Below are positions 30,467 to 42,111 of a stretch of 47,405 nucleotides of DNA, piece by piece (positions within the stretch are counted from its first letter, which is position 1; every line of letters begins with the position of its first letter). The DNA lies in NCBI RefSeq assembly GCF_001949145.1, contig NW_019091442.1, forward strand, positions 61,103 through 108,507, given 5' to 3'. Below the pieces are notes generated by a model. That model was not told the DNA's origin and did no database searches. It saw only the letters and a list, made by a program, of their open reading frames with translations. The translations under genes were made by a program, and so were the position numbers. The stretch comes from Acanthaster planci (taxonomy: Eukaryota; Echinodermata; Asteroidea; Valvatida; Acanthasteridae).

Positions 30467-31606
30467 CAGTGGGCACGATATGCTCAAAACAGTGGTATTC
30501 TGTTTAAAAACAGTGACGGATGGACCAACTCTTTGTCTCATTTCGGGCACCCCAGCTCTGCGTATAAACCCATGGTGCTCGAAATGGGGTTTAAATGAGC
30601 AAGTGTTTAAATGAACAAATGCTCTTTTCTTAAGAAAATAAGAAAATGCAAAAAAGCCCTTTGCTCTATCCTGGGACAGAACAGGGTGGTGTAGTTTTAC
30701 ACCTCATTATGGTAAGTCTGTCAGTGTTATTAGTACTGGATGCTGAAGGGGGAAACAGTTGACACGAGAAATGATTAATCAATCATACCTCAATTATATG
30801 AATAGAAATTATATTTGAATATTATTCGCTTTAAATCCCATTATAAATGTAGGCAGTTGTACACAAAAGTACAAAGCTATTAGAGATTCCTACAGGAGTA
30901 CTGTGTAGTTCGCAGATGTGAACACTATGGACAAGATCAGTCTCCACAAATACATGTACTTCACAGGTAGAATTATTCCATGAAGATTCCAGTTAACTTA
31001 TTTCCAACTTTCTAGTAAACAGGTAAACCCTGATTAATATATCGTACCTACAAAATTTCCCATAAGTTTTCCTTTTGCTGATAATTCCTATAACTCCTCT
31101 TCGCTATACATTAAATTCCCTGAATGCTGGTCTGGGTTGCCCTTGCTCTTCGCCAGTGGCTGTGTACACAGAAAAGGGGCACGACATGACATGAGCATAC
31201 ATGTACAATAGTCACACACTATACGGTCCATCACATGCAATGAATAAACATTGTGATCGCTAAAATTTGGACAGGATTTGGGGCACAAAATATCTCACTT
31301 TGGTGACGTCCAGTTGATTGGACAGTCCACCGGCAATATTGTAGAGAGCTTGCATACACACTCTCAACCACAACAATACAACAACGGTATTTGTGAGAAA
31401 TGAATAGCAGAAAAATAGGCCCCGTTAAGAATGCCTGCCTAACTGTTCAGCCTCAGTCAAAAGAGAGCGAGTGTCCATCCGCCACTTGGAAAACACATTG
31501 CACTATAATAGTCATGTGCTATTATAATCTCAAATATGTCAAAACATCAAAGTATGAAAATTAGACCCAATATTAATTATTGACAACTTTTGTTGATCAA
31601 TTATCT
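30467..31606. other. No supported gene; repeat shared with 2.6-2.96 kb
   Basis: 30470-30600 resembles the sequence near 2735-2960. AAATGCAAAAAAGCCCTTTGCTC at 30645 recalls the GAAAAAGCCCTCTG phrase of the TGACGTCA field (17578, 25487). Beyond about 30700 nothing is recognisable; the 66-codon minus-strand ORF at 31088-31288 has no known motif. Confidence 0.45.
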
Positions 31607-32080
31607 TTAACCCCTTCGAGACGGATGACTGCAGATGCCACACCTGGAGAAAAGTCTAATTTCTGGATGTCTGCGGTAGCCACATACCACACCTGCAATT
31701 TTTATTTAGTGTACACCTGTAGTTACTGGGAGCTTTGTTTAGAATGGAAATCTGGGGCAACTAGTAGGAGAGTTGGTCGACCCCAAGATACCCAGTAAAT
31801 TGGATTTTATTCATCAGAACACCCCCTTTGTCTTTGATTGAATACCCTGGGTAATCTCCGTGGAGCGTCGCTGACTCCGCCGTCAGGGCTTATACAACGC
31901 GCGTTGTGTGGGCCTGGAGCGTGATGAATACAGGCCATTGACAGGCCATTGTTTACGGCCCTGCTTGGCCCTGAACACGTGCACAGCACCCTAGCACCCA
32001 CACTCGGGATATAGATGGTCCATTTTCAGCATAATTGGGCATTTGTTTCATCCAAAAAGGAGTGTTTTCTGTAGCGCGCG

Positions 32081-32090
32081 GTATATATTT
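32081..32090 (+). promoter_or_regulatory. Possible TATA box of piggyBac transposase
   Basis: GTATATATTT follows a GC-rich GCGCGCG stretch and lies about 40 bp before the ATG at 32128. Position and sequence fit a core promoter; nothing else supports it. Confidence 0.35.
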
Positions 32091-32127
32091 TCCTGGCCAC
32101 TCCCCGGCCCTTCAGTTGTGTTACAGG

Positions 32128-32660
32128 ATGTCTTCCAGTGAAGAGGAAACTCTGACGGCGACTAGTGGTTCAGATTTCATGTTGGAATCTGAACATAGTG
32201 CAGAACTTGAAACTAGTGACAGCAATTCTAACAGGCAACCACCGTTAGCGAGGCATGCCAAGAAGAAGGTCAAGACTTCTTCCATTGAATGGACGGCTGA
32301 TGACAACTTTCCCCACCGACACGGCTTTCAAGGCACAGCGGGTGTTCAAGTGCAAGAACTGGACAAGAACAGCACTCCTATCGAAATCTTCGAGCAGTTC
32401 TTCACCCCAGAGTTGACGTTGCACATTGCCAACGAGACCAACCGCTATGCCGCTGAACACCTGAAAAGAGTCAAGCAGCAAGTCCAAGTTACATGAGAAG
32501 CTGGTTCGAAACAACACCAGACGAGATGTCAGTGTTCCTGTCCATGATGATTGTCATGGCACTGATGCCGAAACCCGACTTGAAGTCCTACTGGATGAGA
32601 GACTCAATACTTGAGACTCCGTTTTTCCCTAATACCATGCCCTGCGACAGATTTGCCTGA
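32128..32660 (+). pseudogene. piggyBac transposase, N-terminal remnant
   Basis: The ATG at 32128 opens an acidic, serine-rich N terminus (SSSEEETLTATSGSDFMLES) typical of piggyBac-family transposases. It is followed by GFQGTAGVQVQELDKNSTPI and EIFEQFFTPELTLHIANETN with RYAAEH. A stop at 32494-32496 marks a one-base frameshift, after which the next frame continues WFETTPDEMSVFLSMMIVMA, LMPKPDLKSYW, LETPFFPNTMPCDRFA and a stop at 32658-32660. These are the characteristic N-terminal domain and start of the DDD core (the family is about 550-600 residues). The aspartate-bearing catalytic core and the cysteine-rich tail are not recognisable, so the protein is inactive. The segment sits between terminal repeats with TTAA, in the expected place. 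Confidence 0.85.
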
Positions 32661-34050
32661 CCAGGCATCGTCACACCGTTCAGTAAGAAAATCAATCAAA
32701 TGGTATTAGAAAGTGTTCTTATTTTTGCCTGATGTTGCTCTCGTAAACTCTTATCTTGTGTATAAGGAAATTGGTGGCACTGACAGTTTTTTGACATTTA
32801 GACACATGTTGGTGAGTAAAATTTTAGAGTTGTGTGCACCAAATTTGCCATTGTATTGATCTTGAGGTATACCATCCCATCCCCTGGTCCAGGTAGACTG
32901 ATAGGAAGACATTTTGTTGTAGAAATTCCCCCAACGTGAACACGAGATAGATCATACAGACGGTGTGATGTTTGTTACAGAGACGGTAAAAGAAACGAGA
33001 CTAGATTTATGTGTGAAATTTGTGAAGTAGCACTTTGGCCTGCTCCTTGTTTCAAGGTTGATCACACTTAAATCATTTACTTATTCATGCCATGTTTCCT
33101 GTTTTCCCAGATGTAGTAGGAAATAGTACAGGAAATTTTAGGGCAACTTCTTCAAGGTTTATTATACTTGAATCAATTACTTCATGTACAATTACCTGTA
33201 TTCCAAGACATCGTGTAACGCAACTACTCTTTTTTCTTTCCCTTTTTTCCCCTAAGTTTTTTTACAATAAAGTCATTTTATTCCTAAAATTCAGTTTGAA
33301 TTATTGTAAATACATGTATATGACAAGAGAAGTGAAAAAAAATGAAATGGCAAGTTGTCAAGAAAAGAAGAAAACTGAGAAGTTGTCTTGTGTTTTTCTT
33401 GTATGTATTTATTTTATAATTATGGGAAAAATTATTTGGGAAGATAATTTTCATGGGATGGTTCCAAGTTTATTTAGAAGGGGGCTGTGTTAGATATATC
33501 ATTACATTCAGAAAGGGGGTTTGAATATAACTTGCAAAAAAAAATTAGAAATATGCAAGAAAATTATGTGCGTACATAGCGCAAGATGAGAAATTGGCAA
33601 TTTTTACGGGTAATATTGACTGGTTATTTGATGAACTAAAACTTGTGAAGCACACTCTGTGTACAAGTGGGGGCTGGGCATTGATGCTGGGCATGCATGA
33701 ACTACTGGGGAGCGGGAACACGAGCCACAGTGCCCGCCTGTGGCAAGCCTAGACCTTGTGAACTTAGCGGGCGCTGCACGCTTTGCTGTGGCCGAGTGTC
33801 ATTGGGTAGTTAGTGTTGTCGTGTGGGTAAGGCAAGTGCTGGGTGCCTGGTTATTATGTTAGATGGGATCCAAATACCCCAGCATGAATCGTGGCCACAT
33901 AGAGCCGGGCTTTGAGCAGTGTGTGACCCAGCAAACTTGGCAGAGAAAGCCTGGTGACCTTGCTACATTTCAGCGGTTGCCGTTAGCAAAACTGGGGGAA
34001 AAAACTGGCAGCCAGGCAGGACGTGATAAAAATATCCCGCTTTCAAGGGG
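32661..34050. other. Distal part of the piggyBac element, no recognisable coding
   Basis: Only short ORFs remain; one of 133 codons (33092-33493) is AT-rich with no motif. The last 400 bp (33660-34050) are more GC-rich and include TATGTTAGATGGGATCC-type sequence and an ORF of 63 codons (33863-34054) that runs through the terminal repeat. A possible splice donor TTCA|GTAAGAAA follows the transposase at 32683. Confidence 0.45.
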
Positions 34051-34054
34051 TTAA

Positions 34055-35083
34055 ATTGGTGTGTAAAAGACTGAGTAAAAGATACTTTATTATAATATAG
34101 TCAGACAATATTTCTTAAGGGCGACGGGGCCTTGGGTGGTAATTTGCCTTCTAGAAGCTTCTGGAGTACACCACTACATGCAGTGTCCTTGAAGGGCTAC
34201 CAGCCCTCACCACACATTAAGACAGACAAAACCTAAAGTTATGCATATACATGTACTTGTACATATATGTGCAAGTTTGGTGTTGGTTTTAGACTTAACA
34301 AAAAAATTTACACTTACGTACATATGTATGTATGGCAGTGTTTGGCTTGGACTGAAAAATAGGTTGAGAATGCTGGTGCAATGGAATGACTCCTGGCCCA
34401 CATCCTTAAAATTGCATGCTATGTAAACTTGTTACAGGAAGGTGACTGTCAATCACCGTTGTGACTTCTGTTTACTGGCATACCCATATCTGATTTCTTT
34501 GCGTACCTCTGTAATAACTTTATGTGTGTATTTTAATTTGCACGTGTCTAATTTATATGGTGAACAGTGTGTCAAAGTCAAGTCAATTTAGAAGTTAATG
34601 GGGAACATGCTCTTATTTTCTAGATCGTAAAACTTGAGATAATGAAGTAATTATTCACAATGTACAGCTAGATGGTTGAGTTGCATCAGGAATAGCCAAG
34701 GGCATGTTGCATGTCTCCTTTCATCATTATCTACAAATTAATCTTCAGTGGTCCATGTGCATGGTTTGACTCCCTGAATGATGCACAGATGTTTGCCACA
34801 ATCACTTTAGACAGTTCTTTGAGTTTTATATAAAGAAATTGACTGCAGGGGTGATACTTGTATGTAAAACTGGGACCAGGGTTTTGTAGCAGGGTATGAT
34901 CAAGGGTCATTGGCCTGTGGGGATTATTACAACCAACAAGCTACAGCTCCACTTGGGTTACACTACGCAGAACTCATTGCTAGCCTTGGCGAGACATGAC
35001 AAAACAATCTCACATTTAGTGCCCATCATGTCAGGAGAACTGACATGGGAACAAAAAAAGGAACAAGCGGAGTATCTGCATGT
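34055..35083. other. No supported gene
   Basis: AT-rich DNA with TACATGTA-type words at 34240-34330. The opposing ORFs at 34207-34426 come from those palindromes. A 64-codon ORF at 34896-35090 has no recognisable domain. Confidence 0.5.
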
Positions 35084-35263
35084 AACATAGGCAGTGCATA
35101 GGGCATATACTCAGGAGTTGGCACATGGTGCTGAAAGCAGATCACATTGTGTGGAACACCAAAAGGGATAAATGTCTCAAATCACAAATCTGTGCCCTAT
35201 CCGCGATAACAATATTTTGTAGTGTATTTTGTATTGTGCATGTCTGATTGGGTTGAAACCTTA
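35084..35263 (+). repeat. Conserved module of the repeat field, copy 3 (plus orientation)
   Basis: GCATAGGGCATATACTCAGG, GCAGATCACATTGTGTGGAA, CACCAAAAGGGATAAATGTC and CTGATTGGGTTGAAACCTTA match 17020-17215. It faces the inverted copy at 36427-36805, so the two can pair across about 1.2 kb. Confidence 0.65.
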
Positions 35264-35544
35264 GCACTTACTGCAAACAGAATTTTCTGGAAGGCCACAG
35301 TTGATTTTCTGTGGCTTTTTATAACATGAACGTAATATTTACATTTTTAACATTTAATTATAAATCCCTTAATGACATCATCACGAGGTAATTATTTTTG
35401 TACTATCTTTGTTTTAAGGTCTGTGCTTGGTGTAACTTTGATGACAACCTAACATCGCTAAATTACCAAAATTGTGCCTTGAAAATGTGTGCAAAGTCAA
35501 TGGGCTGAAATAAATATTAAAAGTCAATAAAAAATCACTTAATG

Positions 35545-36450
35545 AGGGTGCAACCCAATGGCAGATGTACTTCAGAAGATATTGGGCTTTAAGGTGTGCA
35601 TCTTTAATGTCACATGGCTTATTTCCTCATAAGGTCATCATCACATCAGTTCAATAGTCATCTATAACACTTCCCTGTCTAGTTATATGCAAAGATTTCA
35701 AACCGATAGGACTTATTCTTCAGAAGATATAGGGCTGTAAAGAGTGCACCATTGATATCAAATGACTTGTCTCCTGCTGACGTCATCATGAAATGAGGTC
35801 ATTTTTCTTGTTAAACACTTTGATTTCAAATTATCTGCAAAGTTTCGACCCAATGGAACAGGTACTTCAGGAAATATGGGGCTTTGAGGGGTGCACCTTT
35901 AACGTCAGGTGATTTGCTACATGATGACGTCATCAAATCAGGTAACTGTTCATCGAAAGCACTCGCCTTCTAAGATATCTGCAAAGTTTGAATCCAATCG
36001 GACATGTGCATGTACTTCACGAGATATACTGCTTTGAAAAGTGTACCTTTAATGTCACATGACTTGTCACATGATGACGACATCATTAAATCAGGTCAAT
36101 GCTCGTCTAAAGCATTCCCCTTCTAAGATATCTGCAAGGTTTGAAACCAATAGGACATGCACTTCATGAGATACAGTGCTTTGAAGAGTGCACCTTTAAT
36201 GTCACATGACATGATCATCTGATGATGTCATCATCACATGACATCAATTTTTATCTATAACACGTCCCCATCTAAATACCTACCAACTTTCAACCCAATT
36301 GGACATGCACTTCAGGAGATATACTGGTAGCACTTTAAAGGATGCACCTCTTATGTCACGACCCGTCAGCTGATGACATTGTCATCACATGTGGTCAGTC
36401 ACTGTTAATAAATCTTTCCTTCCTAGCTATCTGCAAGGTTTCAACCCAAT
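35545..36450 (-). repeat. Tandem array of about 145-bp units
   Basis: TATCTGCAAGGTTTCAACCC (with variants) begins near 35694, 35832, 35974, 36128, 36278 and 36427, a spacing of about 138-154 bp. Each unit also carries GACATGCACTTCAGGAGATA, GCACCTTTAATGTCACATGA and a TGATGACGTCATCA-type core. About six units are present. Confidence 0.75.
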
Positions 36451-36805
36451 CAGACATTTGCAATACAAAATACAATAGAAAGCATTATTGTTATTGCAGA
36501 AAGAGCGCAGATTAGAGATTTTCGACTTTTTTTTTTGGCATTCCATACAATGTGATCTGCTCACAGCACCATGTGCTTGGATGTTTGCCAACTCCTGAGT
36601 ATATGCCTTACGCACCGTGCGCTGCCTATGTTACAGGCAGATATTGTGCATCCACGCTAACAGTAACCAATGCACAGTATGCGAATGGGATTTTCGAGTT
36701 TGCAAATATTGTAAGGGGATTTTTGTCGTTGGCACTTAATTCATCTGTGTGAAGAAGTACAGCACTAATGCAACTAATGCAGTTGACTTCAATGTTTTAG
36801 CTATC
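36427..36805 (-). repeat. Conserved module of the repeat field, copy 2
   Basis: Reverse complement of 16825-17225, with the landmarks TTCCATACAATGTGATCTGC, GAGTATATGCCTTACGCA and TCAATGTTTTAGCTATCATC. It contains a T-run (36529-36537) where copy 1 has TTTCCC-type sequence. Confidence 0.65.
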
Positions 36806-38857
36806 ATCTACTGAACAATTCATGCTTAAGTTTGTTATGTTTGATTGTTTACCAAATTTTGAAGACTTAAAGGACTTTTTATTATAACTTGCGGTCTGAT
36901 GACGTCATCTGCCGCAAATTTCACACATGTATAAAGTGGGTAAAGATTATCATCTACATCAATTTTCAGGAAATTCGGAAGAAACCTCGCCACAAACATC
37001 TATTCAAAAATCATTTTTCAGAGTTTTCAACCTATTGCTAGAGGGCGCTCGACAATTACGTGACATCATCAGTAGATGATTTGAAGTATACTGTACCCCA
37101 ACAGACTGACATCATTGAAAACAAGTTGATACGATACCTATTACCACTTTTAAACAATAAGGCCACTTCCGGTTTTCCCCGGAAGGAAGGGTCACATAAT
37201 TTGACTCACACAAGATGATTTAAAGACCAAATTATACTCTGCCACTTGACGCAAACTGAAAATTACTGAAGACTGGCTGTGGAACAAAAAACATGTTCAA
37301 AACCTAAATATAAAATATCGAAAAATCAATAAAAAATCAGCAGGTGACGTCATGACGTCATAAATTTGGCATAGTTTTTGTAGCAGGGTTTTTATTGGCT
37401 GCAACTTGAAAACATGTACAAAGTCAATTTGTTAAAAACACCTATGCAGAAAAACTTTGTTTAAACTGAAAATATTTTCTGAAATATTACTTGATATTTT
37501 GACTCTAGGGTGTATTTGTAATCAAAAGGAAAAATTTCGTCTGATTTCTCTTTCGTTCTGGCAGTAATTCTCGGTCTTAGTTGAGGACTACTCACTCATT
37601 AAGATCTATTAGTGTGTCGTGGAAAAATGTGTACAAACAATATGGAGGAAAAGTGCAGCTTCAACTTCATGTCATGTGACCCCTGATGCGGTCATTATGA
37701 CTATTGTGTCCTAGGACCCTCCCAACATGATCGACTACAAGTGTGCACAAATATGGGATCTGTCCGATTGATCAATCTCAAAGACTGGCTGTCAAAAAAT
37801 GTGCGCAAAATCTATGGGGAAAAGTGAACATTCAAAAATCAATAAAAAAATTAGGTGATGATGTCATCAGACTTCAAAATCTTGGCATCATTGTAGAACG
37901 GTCACTGTTTGCTGTAACTTTGATGACTAATGAAGATCGCCAAGTTACAGAAATGGTGGCTTGAAAACATATACGAAGTCAATGGCCTAAAAATAAGTAT
38001 GCATAAAAACTGCACCTTTAAATTCAAGTCACATGATTTGCATTTAAACTGAAACATTTTATGAAAAATTACTTGATATTCTGACTCTTCGGTTATATTT
38101 CAAATCAGACGAAGAGAAAAAAGTTATATTTTTTCTTTTGTTCTTATAGTAATCTTCAGCCAAAATTAAGGACTTCTCACTCATCAAAATAATGTGTGTG
38201 AGTACAAAAACATGTACATTACATGTGACACGTGACCCCCTTATGATGTAATTATGATGATTTTGTTCTGGGACCCTTTCTTCGTGGTGGACTACGAGTG
38301 TTCACAAATATGAAATCAATTAGATCGACCGGAGTCCCAAAATCTAGCTGTTGAAAACCTAAATATTCAAAAATCAATCAAAAGTCACATAATGATGTCA
38401 TCATGACTTCATAAATTTGGACTTCTTTTTGTGTCAGGGTCCTTGTTAGCTGTAACTTTGATGAGAATTGGCGATCGTCAAATTACCAAACTTGTGCCAT
38501 GAAAATGTGTACAAAGTCATTGGGCTGAAATTAATATCCAAAATCAATAAATAAATCACTTGATAACGTTATCATGACATCACCGTTCTAGACACATCTA
38601 CACACAAGGGTCCTTCATTGATGTACCGGTAAGTTTGATGAAGATTTGAAGTTGTTTAGGAAAAAAGTCGATGCCAGGAAAAACATGTACAAAACAAAGG
38701 GTGTTTGGGTCATCATCAGAAGAAAAAAAAAGACTGACATGTATAAGACTGGTTGTTTTATGTATGTACAAGTCGTTTTTTATTTTTCGTATTTCCTCAT
38801 ACCACTATATATATTTCTCTGAAATTTCCTTTATTTTTTTTCTTTTCATGTTGGTAG

Positions 38858-38994
38858 GAGGACAGACTGATGTATGAGGTCACATGACACTTTGAGATGC
38901 TGAGACGTAAGCTCTAGCAACAGGAGAACCAGGTCAAGGTACTGCGGAGAAAAAGAATATCAGCCAAGGTTATGCTACTGGATAAACAGAAGAG
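38858..38994 (+). pseudogene. Possible exon remnant encoding coiled coil
   Basis: A good splice acceptor (T-rich tract then TTGGTAG) precedes 38858 and a donor AG|GTAGGG follows 38994. The 137-bp segment reads EDRLMYEVT, stop, HFEMLRRKL, stop, QQENQVKVLRRKRISAKVML and LDKQKR, a charged heptad-like pattern unlike the flanking DNA. The two in-frame stops could each come from one base change. I do not recognise the protein. Chance is possible, but splice sites plus amphipathic composition make a decayed host exon, or an exon captured by a transposon, worth listing. Confidence 0.35.
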
Positions 38995-39640
38995 GTAGGG
39001 CTCATGTTAGTTGGAGGAGTCAATTTACAGTGTCACTCTTCTGTCTAGTCATTGTGCGTGTTACTTTATGTGAGATTAGAAATGTGAATCAAGAGCAAAA
39101 TGACACGGATTTATTTATGACATCACAAATTTTTAATTCACTGAATTACAAGTGGGTAAATAGCATTTTAAAATGTTAAAAATTACACCAAAAGATAACA
39201 GGAGATGAATGTTTTGTTTGTCAAAAGACAAACACTGAGCTGTTTTGGGAAACTCTTTTGGTTTGATAAAAAAAGGAATTTGGAATGTCTAGGAATTGAA
39301 CAGCTGTCATATAGTCCGCAGTTCAAAATTTTTGTGGGACCACTACCCTCCTTGCTACATCGTAGAGCATGACAATATACGCTCACACATGCTTTCCCAG
39401 CCATGTTTTGGAATTTTGCCAGATTCCCCTAAAATAGCGGGCCTCCGTTACATGCTTTACACGTACAAAGTATATGGATCGTACTGTTACGGCTCTTAAC
39501 CCTACGGGTCGAATTGCTGGTATTTTCAACGGATGGCATTTTTCTTATCAGCCGCGCACAGTGTGTATGAATACTGCAACCAGCCAAACATTTTAGACAA
39601 TGGATGGAGATATTTACTCTAGCTTTCAATGGTGAATTGT
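38995..39640. other. No supported gene
   Basis: Short ORFs on both strands (67-73 codons at 39183-39499) without recognisable motifs. Confidence 0.45.
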
Positions 39641-39925
39641 AGACTTTAGCTTTTTGGATTAATTTTTAGCAATTTTTAACGATTTAAAGGTCTTCTCGTT
39701 ATATATAACTTCCAGTCTCATGATATCATCAGCCACAAATCTCACAAGTGTTAACTGGGTACAGATCATCATCCAAATCAATTTTCAGGCAATTCTGACA
39801 AACTGCGCCACAGACATGTATTCAAAATTCCTTTTTCAAAATTTTCAACCTGTCGCTAGAGGACGCTCGACAATAATGTAACGTCATTAGCAGAGATGAT
39901 ATCAAGAATACTACACAGTCAGTCC
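39640..39925 (-). repeat. Isolated copy of a repeat-field segment
   Basis: TTTTCAACCTGTCGCTAGAG, GACGCTCGACAAT and ATCATCCAAATCAATTTTCAGGC-like sequence match 36850-37080 (TTTTCAACCTATTGCTAGAG, GGCGCTCGACAAT) in the same orientation. Confidence 0.65.
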
Positions 39926-41384
39926 GCAGCGCATTGATAAGCTATTCTTTTAATATGCACTGTATGCATGACGTTCTGTGCGTGACCTCGTTTTGAATAC
40001 TTAATGAGCTGTCGAAGACGCATGGAATGGGAGCAAAAATGTTCATTTTATTTGCTGAATAACATTGGTATATTTCATTTGAAGAGGTAATCATTCTATC
40101 ATACTTGGAAGTCTGCTCAGAACTTACTTGATATCTGGTGGGTAACATTTACAATGGAAAAAAGGCTTCAAACTTCAACAAAATAGCCATCTGAAAACGC
40201 CAAGATTTTCTTCTTTTGAATGTGACCACAGCCTGATTTCACTCTCAGGAACAAGGAAACATTGTATTCCTCTGAAAAGCTTTCCGTTTTGAGTTGATTT
40301 TCAGTAGTCTAGTCACAGTGCATGAAATTATAATGATCACCAAGAAAACGATAACAGAAAATTCCGCCATAACCAGCCGCAGTCTTCCTGCTCCCTCATT
40401 GGTCAAAAATGATCGATGATCGATCCACAGAACAATGCTAACATGAAAATTTTGAATCAACTTATTAGTGAAGTAGCTGATAAAAAGCTGGCAATCATTT
40501 TGAAGCAAGAAGTTGGTAGCCATTTTGAAATTAAATATTTGTACTTGGTGACTATCAAGGAAACCAATTAAAATATAAAGGCAATCTCATCCTTTTAATT
40601 TTGAGGAAAAAAGGAAGATCAACTAGATGATTTAAGCTTATTGTCTTTGACGTTACTTCTTTGGCCATTTGTTTGGCATGAAATTATTGCAAATATTACA
40701 TTACAAAGATGTGTTCAATATGTTAATACACATTATAAGTTGTCCAATGAATACAGAACTGAAAACATACATACAAAAAATGGTAATGCTGTCTGTGTCT
40801 GATTAAGATCAAAATATTCTCAACACTTCCTTGGCATAGTTTTGACATTTAGTTCAAACAAATACTAAAAATATAACATGCCTGTGGGTGACATGGCAAC
40901 AACGAAATCAACTAAAGGGTGTTCAGATACTTGTCTAAACTACAAAAATAGTTAATACTGGAATGCAAAACATTTCAAACTACATACATGTACACAAAAA
41001 TAATACTGTATGAATCCAGCAGTGCATTTAAATCTCTAAATATTCTCCACACCAGGTACAGTTTTTTGGCACAACACCACAAAACAAATATGAAATTACT
41101 GTATATAGTACGGCTGTATAACTTAAAGGCAACAAATATTTATGTCCAGTAAAAATACCTTTGCACAGATGGAATACTAAAAGGTCTTGGTATGTATTAT
41201 AACTGTGCTTGTAGCCACAAGACCAGGGAGATTATTCTTAACTTGTACACAAACTATATGGAGTACTGTAGATAGAACATCAGCTGATCTGTGTTGAAGA
41301 CTGCTGATCACGCCCTGAGTACACTGCCTCAGGAAATGAAATTTTGATTATTACAGTGTTAGTCAAATGATGGGTCTCTTTCCA
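39926..41384. other. No supported gene
   Basis: AT-rich DNA. A 92-codon minus-strand ORF (40245-40523) includes a hydrophobic run (VIVFLVIIIIS) that could be read as a membrane segment, but there is no other support. Purine/AT content is high from 40600 to 41200. Confidence 0.45.
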
Positions 41385-41645
41385 TCATGGTCTGATCTGA
41401 AGAAACCCAGGGCTGATGGCACTAGTATTCCCCAGCAACTCCATTGGGCATTTGCTGCCATTCTGTGTCGGTGAGAAAAACAACGTCACTGGCAAGATCA
41501 CACTGTTGGGCCATGGCACTGTGACACCCCAAAAGACTTCAATGGGTGCTGCGGAGCGCACTGGACTACTGCGACACCGAGGCCTCAGACCACCACAGGC
41601 CATCTGCAGCTCCAGGTTTCGGTTCGGTATCTACTGGTGAATACC
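41385..41645 (+). pseudogene. DIRS gag-like fragment
   Basis: The plus frame contains AERTGLLRHRGLRPPQAICS followed by SRFRFGIYW, which matches the copy B motif GLLRRCGFRPPQPIPASGL and more weakly copies A and C. It is an isolated 0.25-kb piece with no neighbouring DIRS parts, either a relic of a third insertion or a piece separated from one of the complete copies. Confidence 0.5.
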
Positions 41646-42096
41646 AGTAGAGCCTTCAGTGATAGCTTCTACCACAAAGTATCAATAAGAGACTATCTGA
41701 GTCTCTCAGTAAATGATTTCAAATGTAATTTAATCAAGTTGTTTTTCGTGGTCCTTCTGAAGAGACTTCACCTTCTCCTAATGAGGTAGCTCTTCATGTT
41801 ACGAGGAGATTTCATCCTGCAACCAAATAAGAATTCCATATTTTCCTCAATGGCTCCAATATAATATAAAAGCAATGTGATCAAATTGAAAATTATCATT
41901 TCCTTGAATAATTAATACAAATTTGGGTGCAGTCTCCTGTTAAAGATTAGACATCAGATCTGATTTATGAGGGAAGTACAAAATGTAACACTTGCTAGAT
42001 CCTGATATGCAAAAGTTTCAATGCAAACATTTCGATGCAATTTTGAGACTTTTTCTTAATTTATTGGAGGCATAATTTTCTCTAGTCTTCTGCATT
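41646..42096. other. No supported gene
   Basis: AT-rich spacer between the gag fragment and DIRS copy C. Nothing recognisable. Confidence 0.5.
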
Positions 42097-42111
42097 CACA
42101 TACCCCTGCCT

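Larger units (their letters stand above)
31611..34050 (+). mobile_element. piggyBac element with TTAA target sites
   Basis: TTAA flanks both ends (31607-31610 and 34051-34054). The left end reads CCCCTTCGAGACGG and the right end, inverted, CCCCTTGAAAGCGG, an imperfect 14-bp terminal repeat beginning with the CCC common in piggyBac elements. The 2440-bp body is on the scale of an autonomous element but only the N-terminal part of the transposase is recognisable. The left subterminal region repeats a CCACACCTG word (31638-31646 and 31689-31697). Confidence 0.85.
35280..38660 (-). repeat. TGACGTCA repeat field, minus orientation
   Basis: The landmarks of the 15.4-18.9 kb field appear reversed: GTGTACAAAGTCAATGGGCT, AAAAATCAATAAAAAATCA and TGTAACTTTGATGA, with cores at about 35776, 35924, 36899 and 37342-37356 (two in tandem). 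Detailed order also matches in reverse: the 37.0-37.3 kb stretch corresponds to 16.5-16.7 kb, and 36.43-36.80 kb to 16.83-17.22 kb. The field is thus an inverted counterpart of the first, about 20 kb away. Short ORFs inside are repeat-derived. Confidence 0.75.

Noticed and set aside
32035-32127. Extending the piggyBac ORF upstream of 32128
   Set aside because: The 31 upstream codons (through FSVARGIYFPGHSPALQLCY) overlap the probable TATA and leader; the acidic serine-rich start at 32128 is typical of the family.
35545-36450. Regular repeats that could be taken for a CRISPR array
   Set aside because: Units of about 145 bp are similar along their whole length, with no short-repeat/unique-spacer pattern, and the DNA is animal-like.
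40245-40523. 92-codon minus-strand ORF with a hydrophobic run
   Set aside because: A single hydrophobic stretch in AT-rich DNA is expected by chance; no other evidence.
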